7,804 bases of DNA, taken from contig JBHIFB010000140.1 in assembly GCA_046760905.1 (NCBI GenBank), positions 1-7,804 on the forward strand, given 5' to 3'. Positions within the stretch are counted from its first letter, which is position 1; each line of letters starts with the position of its first letter. Origin of the DNA: JBHIFB01 sp046760905. Its GTDB lineage: Bacteria > Gemmatimonadota > CAZMKB01. The notes under the pieces are model-generated. The model saw only the letters and a list, made by a program, of their open reading frames with translations. It ran no database searches and was not told where the DNA came from. Below, piece by piece: positions 1 through 5,614 of this stretch. The position numbers were made by a program, and so were the translations under genes.

Positions 1-93
1 CCGCTCGGTACCTACACTTATATAATGAAGGTCGGACTTGATGATGAAACCGTCTATGCGAGGGACTTTTTCGACTTCACGGTGATTCCCTGA
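1..93 (+). CDS. C-terminal end of a probably exported protein (5' part outside window)
   Basis: Reading from base 1, frame 1 is open for 30 codons and ends at a TGA at 91-93. The residues begin PLGTYTYIMKVG and end FFDFTVIP. Alternating hydrophobic and polar residues, the G-x-Y-x-Y pattern and the closing F-x-F-T-V strand resemble the last strands of an Ig-like beta-sandwich. Such domains often end large secreted or surface proteins in environmental bacteria. A strong terminator 30 bases downstream supports this being a true gene end. Function cannot be assigned from 30 residues; the beta-sandwich reading is inference. Confidence 0.62.
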   Translation, partial: PLGTYTYIMKVGLDDETVYARDFFDFTVIP

Positions 94-122
94 ATAAACT
101 GAGATTTCAAGAAACTGGAGAC

Positions 123-154
123 GCCCGCCCGACTCACGAGGCGGGCTTCTTTTT
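123..154 (+). terminator. Rho-independent terminator
   Basis: A perfect 7-bp GC-only stem, GCCCGCC (123-129) with GGCGGGC (140-146), encloses a 10-base loop and is followed at once by the T-rich tract TTCTTTTT. It lies 30 bases after the stop of the upstream partial gene and just before the promoter of the next, so it separates the two transcription units. Confidence 0.87.
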
Positions 155-165
155 GCACATTTGGA

Positions 166-194
166 TTGACAGAGGGTCGTCCCGTGGATATTAA
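166..194 (+). promoter_or_regulatory. Sigma70-type promoter for the small unknown gene
   Basis: A perfect -35 box TTGACA (166-171) is separated by exactly 17 bases from a -10-like TATTAA (189-194, 4 of 6 matches to TATAAT), in AT-rich surroundings. Transcription would begin near 201, giving a leader of about 42 bases to the ATG at 243. The wider sequence ATTGACAGA (165-173), N10, GTGGATA (184-190) recurs at the same spacing before the cardiolipin synthase gene, which suggests a common regulator or a conserved promoter form. Confidence 0.6.
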
Positions 195-242
195 TTATCA
201 ATAAAAACATTATTATCTATGCAGGAAAACAGCGAGGATCGA

Positions 243-551
243 ATGAGAATAAAAGTTGCAGAAGAAAATTTGATCAGAGCGATAAGGGAGCTCGAGGGAA
301 TAGACATAGTAATAAAGGATGTCGAAGAAGCAGAAAGGGGCCTCAGGCTCATAATACGCCATACGGAGGCCTCGAAGCGGGATGATTTCGATGGGCTGGT
401 AGATATCAACATAACTGAGAATCTCGAATATCCAACCACCTCTGTGGAATACAAGCGCTACTATGAAATAGAGTTCAAGCTGAAAGGCGATGAGTACCTG
501 GATATGGAGATAGCTCTGATCAGGGAATTGCAGAAGTTTTTCAGGGAATAA
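243..551 (+). CDS. Small soluble protein of unknown function
   Basis: This is a 102-residue, highly charged protein rich in Glu, Arg, Ile and Asp, with no signal peptide and no membrane segment. I do not recognise a family. By eye it has an N-terminal helix (about residues 4-18), several strands (about 33-40, 52-58, 72-80) and a C-terminal amphipathic helix (about 84-101), a compact alpha/beta pattern. I chose the ATG at 243 because GAGG (234-237) lies 5 bases before it. An in-frame ATG at 219 would add 8 residues (MQENSEDR) but has no Shine-Dalgarno site. The gene has its own upstream terminator and a consensus-like promoter, which supports real expression. A second promoter follows before the cardiolipin synthase gene, so the two need not share a transcript, though they share a promoter motif. 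It could be a small regulatory or binding protein, but nothing in the sequence shows that. Confidence 0.78.
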   Translation: MRIKVAEENLIRAIRELEGIDIVIKDVEEAERGLRLIIRHTEASKRDDFDGLVDINITENLEYPTTSVEYKRYYEIEFKLKGDEYLDMEIALIRELQKFFRE

Positions 552-578
552 GCTGCCAATAATACATAAAAACTATCA

Positions 579-607
579 TTGACAGACCGATTCAAGGTGG
601 ATAACTT
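579..607 (+). promoter_or_regulatory. Sigma70-type promoter for the cardiolipin synthase gene
   Basis: A perfect -35 box TTGACA (579-584), a 17-base spacer and a weaker -10 TAACTT (602-607) lie in the 113-base gap after the small gene. The -10 alone is poor (3 of 6). However, ATTGACAGA (578-586), N10 and GTGGATA (597-603) match the promoter at 165-190 in sequence and spacing, which strengthens the call. Transcription would begin near 614, about 50 bases before the TTG start. Confidence 0.5.
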
Positions 608-653
608 AGAAGTTCTATAAGTCACGGTTCTTACAATACATTAACTCATCGAG

Positions 654-659
654 AGAGGG
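654..659 (+). promoter_or_regulatory. Ribosome binding site that fixes the TTG start at 665
   Basis: AGAGGG, within the purine run GAGAGAGGG at 651-659, lies 5 bases before the TTG at 665. The next in-frame candidate, a GTG at 674, is 14 bases away and too far. The site therefore supports TTG as the real start codon. Confidence 0.65.
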
Positions 660-664
660 CAGCT

Positions 665-1858
665 TTGTCGACTGTGCCACTTCCCCGACACGAATCCTTA
701 CCTCCCATAAGTGTGAGGGATGAGGCTTTCGTGATGGAACTCGAGAAGATCACTTCCTCGAAGTTCCACCGAGGAAACGAGATCGAGATCCTCCAGGATG
801 GGGATTCTGCATTCCCCGAGATGCTCAGTGCGATACGCGGAGCCTCAAAGTACGTGCTCATTGAATTCTACATATTCAGGGATGATCCGGTCGGCAAGAT
901 GTTCACAGATGTTTTGATAGAAGTGGCGCAGAGGGGAGTTGAGGTTAAGCTTCTCTACGATTCCTGTGGCTGCAGGAAAATAAGGAAGTCTTTCTGGGAA
1001 AGGGTGTCGGGAGGCGGTGTTGACGTGAGGTCTTTCCATCCACTCTGCATATCAAAATTGGGCCAGTACATTCATCGAGATCACAGGAAAATCCTTGTGG
1101 TGGATGGTGAGGTGGGATTTACCGGCGGAATGAACCTGGGGCAAGAGTACTGGGCAATGGAGGAAGGTGCGGTGAGCTGGCGGGATCTGATGGTGAGTCT
1201 GAGGGGGCCGGCTGTAGGCGATCTAATCGAGGTGTTTCGCGAAAGCTGGGTCGAGGCGGGAGGAAAGTGGTTCTTACTCGAGGAGTACGGGGGATCGTGT
1301 GGGGGTGGCGAAAGAAGAGTAATCACACTCTCCAACGCTTCATCCCAGAGGGCGCTTTCACTCAGAAAGGCATATCTACTCGGCATACACACCGCTCAGG
1401 AGGAAATCTATATAATGGATCCTTATTTCGTCCCGGGAAGAAGCCTTATCAGTGGGCTTAAAAGTGCGGTGAGGAGGGGAGTGGATGTACGGCTTCTTTT
1501 GCCCGGGAAAAGCGATGTCACCACAGTCAAATTTGCGAGTGAAGCACTGTATGAGGAGCTCCTCTCTTCGGGTATAAAGATTTATGAAAAGCAGGGGACG
1601 ATCCTGCATGGGAAAGCGACAATCATCGATGGTTACTGGACCATCATAGGCTCGTCTAATCTCGATCCGAGGTCCTTCAACTTCAATTACGAGTGCAACT
1701 TCGGCATCCTCGACGAGGAGATATCGAGGGAGATGATGGATGCATACCGCAGGGATCTCCTCACATCGAGAGAAGTGAGTCTCGAGGAATGGAAGAAGAG
1801 ACCTCTGATCCACAAAGCCCTTGAGCGGGTCTGCTCACTGCTGGGTGAGCAGCTTTAG
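665..1858 (+). CDS. Cardiolipin synthase-like phospholipase D enzyme (ClsB-type, no membrane anchor)
   Basis: This 397-residue protein has two complete HKD motifs, the active-site signature of the phospholipase D superfamily. They are H140-R-K142-x4-D147, followed by G-x-x-G-F-T-G-G-M-N, and H315-G-K317-x4-D322, followed by I-I-G-S-S-N-L-D-P-R-S and an N-Y-E-x-N tail. Both flanking patterns are typical of bacterial cardiolipin synthases, which transfer a phosphatidyl group onto phosphatidylglycerol or another phospholipid at the inner membrane. The two N-terminal membrane helices of ClsA-type enzymes are absent, and the length is close to ClsB-type enzymes (about 410 residues), so it is probably peripheral on the membrane. 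The start is TTG with a good ribosome binding site. The segment before motif 1 reads D-S-C-G-C-R (99-104), with two cysteines where relatives usually have a Gly-Ser type loop. The substrate is uncertain: it could act as another phosphatidyltransferase or phospholipase D. It appears monocistronic. Confidence 0.92.
   Translation: MSTVPLPRHESLPPISVRDEAFVMELEKITSSKFHRGNEIEILQDGDSAFPEMLSAIRGASKYVLIEFYIFRDDPVGKMFTDVLIEVAQRGVEVKLLYDSCGCRKIRKSFWERVSGGGVDVRSFHPLCISKLGQYIHRDHRKILVVDGEVGFTGGMNLGQEYWAMEEGAVSWRDLMVSLRGPAVGDLIEVFRESWVEAGGKWFLLEEYGGSCGGGERRVITLSNASSQRALSLRKAYLLGIHTAQEEIYIMDPYFVPGRSLISGLKSAVRRGVDVRLLLPGKSDVTTVKFASEALYEELLSSGIKIYEKQGTILHGKATIIDGYWTIIGSSNLDPRSFNFNYECNFGILDEEISREMMDAYRRDLLTSREVSLEEWKKRPLIHKALERVCSLLGEQL
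1831..1856 (+). terminator. Terminator-like hairpin overlapping the end of the cardiolipin synthase gene
   Basis: CTGCTCAC (1831-1838) and GTGAGCAG (1845-1852) form a perfect 8-bp stem with a 6-base loop, followed by CTTTAGGCTTT. The hairpin lies inside the last codons of the gene and reaches to within 4 bases of the TAG stop. The T-tract is short and interrupted, so it may be a weak terminator or an mRNA 3'-end stabiliser. Confidence 0.4.
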
Positions 1859-1950
1859 GCTTTCAGCTGTTTCGCATTTTCTCAGGCTAAACATTTTATC
1901 TATTCCCTCACCCGATCAGCATCAAAGGACCTGTTTGTCATTATCGGCTA

Positions 1951-1964
1951 TGAGCGCACGCTCA
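1951..1964 (+). promoter_or_regulatory. Perfect-arm palindrome, possible regulator site
   Basis: TGAGCG-CA-CGCTCA has two perfect 6-base arms around a 2-base centre. It lies in non-coding sequence about 165 bases before the predicted start of the sigma54-type transcript for the kinase gene. That is a usual distance for an enhancer-binding activator site. Read as RNA it could also be a 5-bp hairpin with a 4-base loop. Its role is inferred from position only. Confidence 0.3.
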
Positions 1965-2011
1965 GACAGTCAGCTGCAGGTACGAGCAACATTCGATTCA
2001 GGGTGAGCTAT

Positions 2012-2031
2012 CAGAGAAGCTCCTTCGTCTG
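2012..2031 (+). repeat. Imperfect inverted repeat (hairpin) in the gap before the kinase gene
   Basis: CAGAGAAG (2012-2019) pairs with CTTC and TCTG (2023-2031), with one bulged G at 2027 and a 3-base loop. A T-run (2042-2047) follows, but 10 bases after the stem, which is too far for a normal intrinsic terminator. It may be a weak terminator for the preceding gene or may have no role. Confidence 0.28.
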
Positions 2032-2095
2032 CTGATGCCTGTTTTTTCTTTCCCTGCATTTCTAGTTTTTTGCTGCGAGTCCAGGATGCTCGTTC

Positions 2096-2111
2096 GGGCA
2101 CATTTTTTGCT
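2096..2111 (+). promoter_or_regulatory. Sigma54-type (-24/-12) promoter for the histidine kinase gene
   Basis: GGGCAC (2096-2101), five bases, TTGCT (2107-2111). Against the consensus TGGCACG-N4-TTGCW, the invariant GG and GC pairs are present with exactly 10 bases between them, and only the first T and the seventh G differ. Transcription would begin about 12 bases after the -12 element, near 2122. That leaves a leader of about 36 bases with a Shine-Dalgarno site at 2146-2150 before ATG 2158. Position, spacing and orientation all fit. An alternative sigma70 -10 box TATGAT (2122-2127) exists but has no good -35 partner at 17 bases. Confidence 0.55.
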
Positions 2112-2145
2112 TTTTACCCCATATGATTGTCCTGTAATGCGCCCT

Positions 2146-2150
2146 GAGGA
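2146..2150 (+). promoter_or_regulatory. Ribosome binding site that fixes the kinase start at 2158
   Basis: GAGGA lies 7 bases before the ATG at 2158. The longer reading frame, open from an ATG at 2035, has no such site and would place the sigma54-type promoter inside the gene. This site is the main reason for choosing the 243-residue form. Confidence 0.65.
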
Positions 2151-2157
2151 ACACCCC

Positions 2158-2889
2158 ATGAATACCGGTCAAAAGAATAATAGCGGTGATGGAAGAGGTA
2201 AGTATCATCAGGAACGCAGTCTTTCCGATATGTTCTCACACCAGATAAGAAACCCCCTCACCGCGATAACCGGCTATGTCTCCTTGCTCAGGGAGGGAAC
2301 CTTCGGTTCTCTTTCCAATGAGCAGGACGAGATACTGCAGGTCATCTCGAAGAATGTGAGGAGAGTTAATATGCTCCTCGACGATTACAAGGATCTCGAG
2401 CATATCGAGGCAAACGATCTCTCCCTCAGCAAGTGCCTTGTTCCCGTCCCCGAGGTGCTCGAACAGATTGTGCAAGAACTCAGCTCCGTGGCATCTGAGA
2501 AGGGGGTAACACTGAACCTCGAGATCGAGCAAGGGATCAAGTTTTTCGTAGACGTCGATGCTATAAAGCGGGTTTTTCTGCACATCATCTTTAACTCAAT
2601 AAACTACACTCAAAGCGGGGTTGTCAACGTGAAGGCATACAATGATGGGAAGTGGAATGTAGTGGTAGTGAAAGATACAGGAATCGGCATCTACGATGAG
2701 GACAGGGCCAACATATTCAAGAAGTACTATCGCTCCTCGAATCCATACGTGAGAGAGAATCCCGGGGCCGGCGTGGGCCTTTATATAGCCAGGGCTCACG
2801 TGATCTCGCACGGTGGAAGCATTGAAATAGAGGGGGCTCCCGGGAAGGGAACCGTTGCCACTGTAAAACTTCCAGTCATCCCCAACTAA
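2158..2889 (+). CDS. Cytosolic sensor-less histidine kinase (HisKA + HATPase_c)
   Basis: This 243-residue two-component histidine kinase would autophosphorylate on His and pass the phosphate to a response regulator. Motifs run in normal order: H-box S-H28-Q-I-R-N-P-L-T-A-I (27-36), N-box around F-N146-S-I-N-Y-T, G1-box D173-T-G-I-G-I, F-box I-F-K-K-Y-Y (186-191), and G2-box G203-A-G-V-G-L (203-208). The catalytic core is complete. Only about 20 polar residues precede it, so there is no sensor, PAS, HAMP or membrane segment; input must come from a partner protein or complex. Two residues differ from the common form: Gln29 replaces the acidic residue after the phospho-His, and His142 replaces the first Asn of the N-box. 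Both variants occur in active kinases as far as I know. No response regulator is in the window. The gene has its own sigma54-type promoter and lies directly before the glycan operon, which may be its target. A start at 2035 would add 41 mostly hydrophobic residues but is not supported. Confidence 0.9.
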   Translation: MNTGQKNNSGDGRGKYHQERSLSDMFSHQIRNPLTAITGYVSLLREGTFGSLSNEQDEILQVISKNVRRVNMLLDDYKDLEHIEANDLSLSKCLVPVPEVLEQIVQELSSVASEKGVTLNLEIEQGIKFFVDVDAIKRVFLHIIFNSINYTQSGVVNVKAYNDGKWNVVVVKDTGIGIYDEDRANIFKKYYRSSNPYVRENPGAGVGLYIARAHVISHGGSIEIEGAPGKGTVATVKLPVIPN

Positions 2890-2897
2890 TCCCTTTA

Positions 2898-2926
2898 TTG
2901 ACTTACAGGCATGGTGAAAATACCTT
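2898..2926 (+). promoter_or_regulatory. Possible sigma70-type promoter for the glycan operon
   Basis: TTGACT (2898-2903, 5 of 6 to the -35 consensus), a 17-base spacer and TACCTT (2921-2926, 3 of 6 to the -10 consensus) lie in the 80-base gap after the kinase gene. Spacing equals that of the promoters at 166 and 579, and the -10 resembles the TAACTT of the second. Transcription would begin near 2933. I see no terminator after the kinase gene, so read-through is also possible. Confidence 0.4.
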
Positions 2927-2969
2927 TAGGGTTGAACCGGCGGGGGCTGTCTTTTAAAAGTTTACAGAA

Positions 2970-4079
2970 ATGTCATTGAGCATACTGCACGTTGCTGTCG
3001 AGAACATCTGCGGGATACCCCTCCACCTGGTAAAGGCACACAGAAGGCACGGTCACAGGTCACATCTTGTGACCTACATACCGAGCACGAGGGGCTATGA
3101 GGACGATCTGTGCCTCGGATACCCCATGGTGGGTACCCCCTTACTCGAAAAGCTGAAGAAGACCTTCAAAGCAGGGGCGTGGGTGAGGGAGGTAGAGTAC
3201 GGCACTCTTGATGAGGCTCCACCGCCTATAACATACTCCACATCCTTTCTGGGAAAGAAGTTTGTGCAGTTCAGGGATTCAATCTGGAGGAGAAAGCTCA
3301 GGAAGGCGATTGATGAGTGGGGATTACTCGACTACGATATCTATCATCTCGAAGGCGGGCTCGGATTCCTGTGGTCGGGGGAAATAGTCAGGGAACTAAA
3401 GGCGAGGGGGAAGAAGATCGTCACCATGTACTATGGGAGCGACCTCAGGTTGAGGGGCATCCACCCGGTGGTAGAAGCGGCGAGCGATCTCAACCTCACG
3501 ATTGAGTACGACCATCTCAGCCTGTACCCGAATGTAAAATTCCTCTTTCTACCCATGGATCTGTCGAGATTCGCTGCGACTGAGACGGCGAGGGATGAAC
3601 GGCCATTACGAATAGGGCATTCCCCGACCAGGAGGGAATTGAAGGGGACCGAATCGGTGATACGAGCGGTTGATAGGGTCTCGAAGGAGCATGAGGTCGA
3701 GCTGGTGTTGATAGAGGGCTTACCCCATGAGGAGGCCGTGAGGCTGAAATCGAGGTGCCACATATTTATAGACCAGGTGGGAAACGCCGGCGGCACGGGC
3801 TACGGGGTGAGCTCGGTGGAGTCTCTGGCCATGGCGATTCCCACGATAACCGATTTCGCTCCCGATCTCGAGGAGTTTTTGCCCGACCACCCGTTCATTC
3901 TTGCCAATCCAGATAATCTTCCCGAGAAGATATCGGCACTGGTTGAGGACCCTGATCTCAGGAGGGCCAAAGGCGAGGAAGGGAGGCAGTGGGTCATGAG
4001 GAACCATCACGCTGACAGGGTCGCCGAAAGAATCTATGGGTTTTACAGCGAGATGGGCTGGAGTGGGGATAAGAGATAA
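2970..4079 (+). CDS. GT-B fold glycosyltransferase (GT4-like)
   Basis: This 369-residue cytosolic enzyme probably transfers a sugar from a nucleotide donor to a lipid-linked glycan at the inner face of the membrane. The N-terminal acceptor half begins I-L-H-V-A and contains the loop Y-Y-G-S-D-L-R (154-160). The donor half begins near 211 with R-I-G-H-S-P-T-R-R-x-L-K-G-T (214-227), a pattern common in GT4-type enzymes. It then has G-Y-G-V-S-S-V-E284-S-L-A-M-A-I-P (277-291), where E284 is the second Glu of the E-x7-E donor site. The first Glu position is Thr276, a change also expected in several GT4 side branches. Length is normal. The ATG at 2970 has no clear Shine-Dalgarno site; an upstream in-frame stop at 2955 limits the choice to this ATG or the TTG at 2976. 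It is the first gene of a three-gene set, and the flippase starts 2 bases after its stop. Sugar specificity cannot be told. Confidence 0.9.
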   Translation: MSLSILHVAVENICGIPLHLVKAHRRHGHRSHLVTYIPSTRGYEDDLCLGYPMVGTPLLEKLKKTFKAGAWVREVEYGTLDEAPPPITYSTSFLGKKFVQFRDSIWRRKLRKAIDEWGLLDYDIYHLEGGLGFLWSGEIVRELKARGKKIVTMYYGSDLRLRGIHPVVEAASDLNLTIEYDHLSLYPNVKFLFLPMDLSRFAATETARDERPLRIGHSPTRRELKGTESVIRAVDRVSKEHEVELVLIEGLPHEEAVRLKSRCHIFIDQVGNAGGTGYGVSSVESLAMAIPTITDFAPDLEEFLPDHPFILANPDNLPEKISALVEDPDLRRAKGEEGRQWVMRNHHADRVAERIYGFYSEMGWSGDKR

Positions 4080-4081
4080 TT

Positions 4082-5614
4082 ATGCGCATCTCATCTGAGA
4101 ACCTTGTCCCGGTGAAAGAGATTCAGATCTGGCCCCACTTCAGGAGGATACTCACCAAATCGATCCTCTACGGGGCAGGGAACGTTGCCACCGGCTTCCT
4201 TCATCTCGCAGTTATAGTGATCCTCACACGCTTTCTCACGAAAGAGGGCTACGGTATTTATGAGAATGCATTCGTCTGGTTCGTGCTTCTCTCAGAAATG
4301 CTAAGCCTTGGCTTCGGGTCATCGATCTTCAGATACTATAATCTATATCCCGACGAAAAACGGAGAAAAGAGGCCGTTAGCACAGCTCTTCTCTTCGTCG
4401 TATTCGTGTGCCTGTCGGCCAATCTGATCATATATTTCGTGAGTGAACCGATATCAGGCCTCCTGTATGGAAATCCCTCCTATGGGAAGTATCTCCTGTA
4501 TGCGAGTGTTGCGGCCGGTCTCATCGTTCCTGCGAGACTGGCACAGGTTTACATAAGAATAATGGAGAGGCCCGTCTTCTACACCTTCGCCGTCCTGCTC
4601 AGGGTGGCCGTAATTCTGATCGGGATCTACATTCTCGTCGTGCGAATGGACATGGGAGCCTCCGGTGCCATCAAGAGCCTTCTCATCTCCAACCTTGTGT
4701 TTGCTGCCCTCCTGGTTCCCTGGCTCGTTTCCCACATCAGGCTTTCCTTTTCAATGAAAGTACTCAGGGGTATGCTCTCTTTCGGCATCCCTTATATCCC
4801 GGCGGGAATCAGCATGTGGGCACTGTCGCTGTGTGACCGCTATCTCCTCACCTACTATACTTCCCTCGAGGCGGTCGGCCTATACTCCGTAGCGTATCGG
4901 CTCGGGATGGCTATGGCCCTGATCCTCGCCGGTTTCCAGCTCGCCTGGCCACAGTTTGCCTACTCACTGGAGCATGCCCGTGAAGGAGATGCGGTATACT
5001 CGAGAACCCTCACCTACCTCTTCATGACCATGATGTCTGCCGGCCTTCTTCTTTCCCTCTTTCGAGAAGAGTTGATTAGCCTCGTGGCGACGGAAGAATA
5101 CCTCCAGGCAGCCTATGTCATTCCCTTTGTGGCCTTCGCCTATTCATTCGAGGGCATCTATACCGTAACCTCTCTCGGGGCGGTCTTTCATCACAGGACC
5201 GCATACGTTGCACTAACCAGCCTCATCGCCGCTTTGACAAACATTGTTCTGAATGTGATCATGATACCCAGGTTCGGCATAGCCGGTGCTGCCGGTTCGA
5301 CCACTGCATCCTACATCGTACTCTCCATTCTCATGGCAAGGTTCTCGAGGAGATTCAGAGATGTTCCCTACGAATGGTCGAGAATAATCAAGGTCGCCAC
5401 TGTCGCCCTGGCGCTCATCATCGCATCTTTCCTTCTTCACAGCTTGCTGGGAGCTGACTCGAAGCTTTTGAGGATTCTCTGCGATGCTCTCCTTCTAATT
5501 CTCTTCTTCCCGCTCCTTTTTCTCATGGGCTTTTTTAAAGGTGGTGAGATACTGAGGGCTGTATCTGTGATCTCAAAGAGTGTTCCGGGCTCGCACGGGA
5601 GGGGGAAGAGGTGA
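4082..5614 (+). CDS. Wzx-like polysaccharide (lipid-linked glycan) flippase
   Basis: This 510-residue inner-membrane protein belongs to the MOP/polysaccharide-transporter superfamily, which moves undecaprenyl-linked oligosaccharides from the cytosolic to the periplasmic face. By eye it has about 14 hydrophobic segments, the first near 33-50 and the last pair near 433-456 and 463-485, as usual for Wzx/RfbX proteins (12-14). Family features are the N-terminal G-x-G-N-V-A (31-36) before L-T-R-F-L-T-K-E-G-Y-G (48-58). In the middle is D252-R-Y-L-L, followed by E-A-V-G-L-Y-S-V-A-Y-R-L (263-274). The C-terminus ends in a basic tail. It begins 2 bases after the first glycosyltransferase, and its TGA overlaps the GTG of the next gene by 4 bases, so the three are almost certainly co-transcribed and translationally coupled. 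An O-antigen, capsule or exopolysaccharide unit are all possible substrates. Confidence 0.92.
   Translation: MRISSENLVPVKEIQIWPHFRRILTKSILYGAGNVATGFLHLAVIVILTRFLTKEGYGIYENAFVWFVLLSEMLSLGFGSSIFRYYNLYPDEKRRKEAVSTALLFVVFVCLSANLIIYFVSEPISGLLYGNPSYGKYLLYASVAAGLIVPARLAQVYIRIMERPVFYTFAVLLRVAVILIGIYILVVRMDMGASGAIKSLLISNLVFAALLVPWLVSHIRLSFSMKVLRGMLSFGIPYIPAGISMWALSLCDRYLLTYYTSLEAVGLYSVAYRLGMAMALILAGFQLAWPQFAYSLEHAREGDAVYSRTLTYLFMTMMSAGLLLSLFREELISLVATEEYLQAAYVIPFVAFAYSFEGIYTVTSLGAVFHHRTAYVALTSLIAALTNIVLNVIMIPRFGIAGAAGSTTASYIVLSILMARFSRRFRDVPYEWSRIIKVATVALALIIASFLLHSLLGADSKLLRILCDALLLILFFPLLFLMGFFKGGEILRAVSVISKSVPGSHGRGKR
5597..5605 (+). promoter_or_regulatory. Strong ribosome binding site inside the flippase gene
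   Basis: GGGAGGGGG lies in the last codons of the flippase gene, 5 bases before the GTG at 5611. It supports GTG as the start of the second glycosyltransferase and the 4-base GTGA overlap. Confidence 0.6.

Noticed and set aside
1376..1813. 145-codon frame on the minus strand inside the cardiolipin synthase gene
   Set aside because: It is fully covered by a gene with intact HKD motifs in the other strand and reads as a shadow with no family resemblance.
1821..2006. 61-codon frame on the plus strand overlapping the end of the cardiolipin synthase gene
   Set aside because: It has no good start signal, an irregular Ser-rich translation and overlaps a hairpin and palindrome; it looks like non-coding sequence.
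2035..2157. N-terminal extension of the histidine kinase from ATG 2035, adding 41 mostly hydrophobic residues
   Set aside because: No ribosome binding site precedes 2035, the segment is T-rich and not a typical membrane anchor, and the sigma54-type promoter plus the site GAGGA at 2146 favour ATG 2158.
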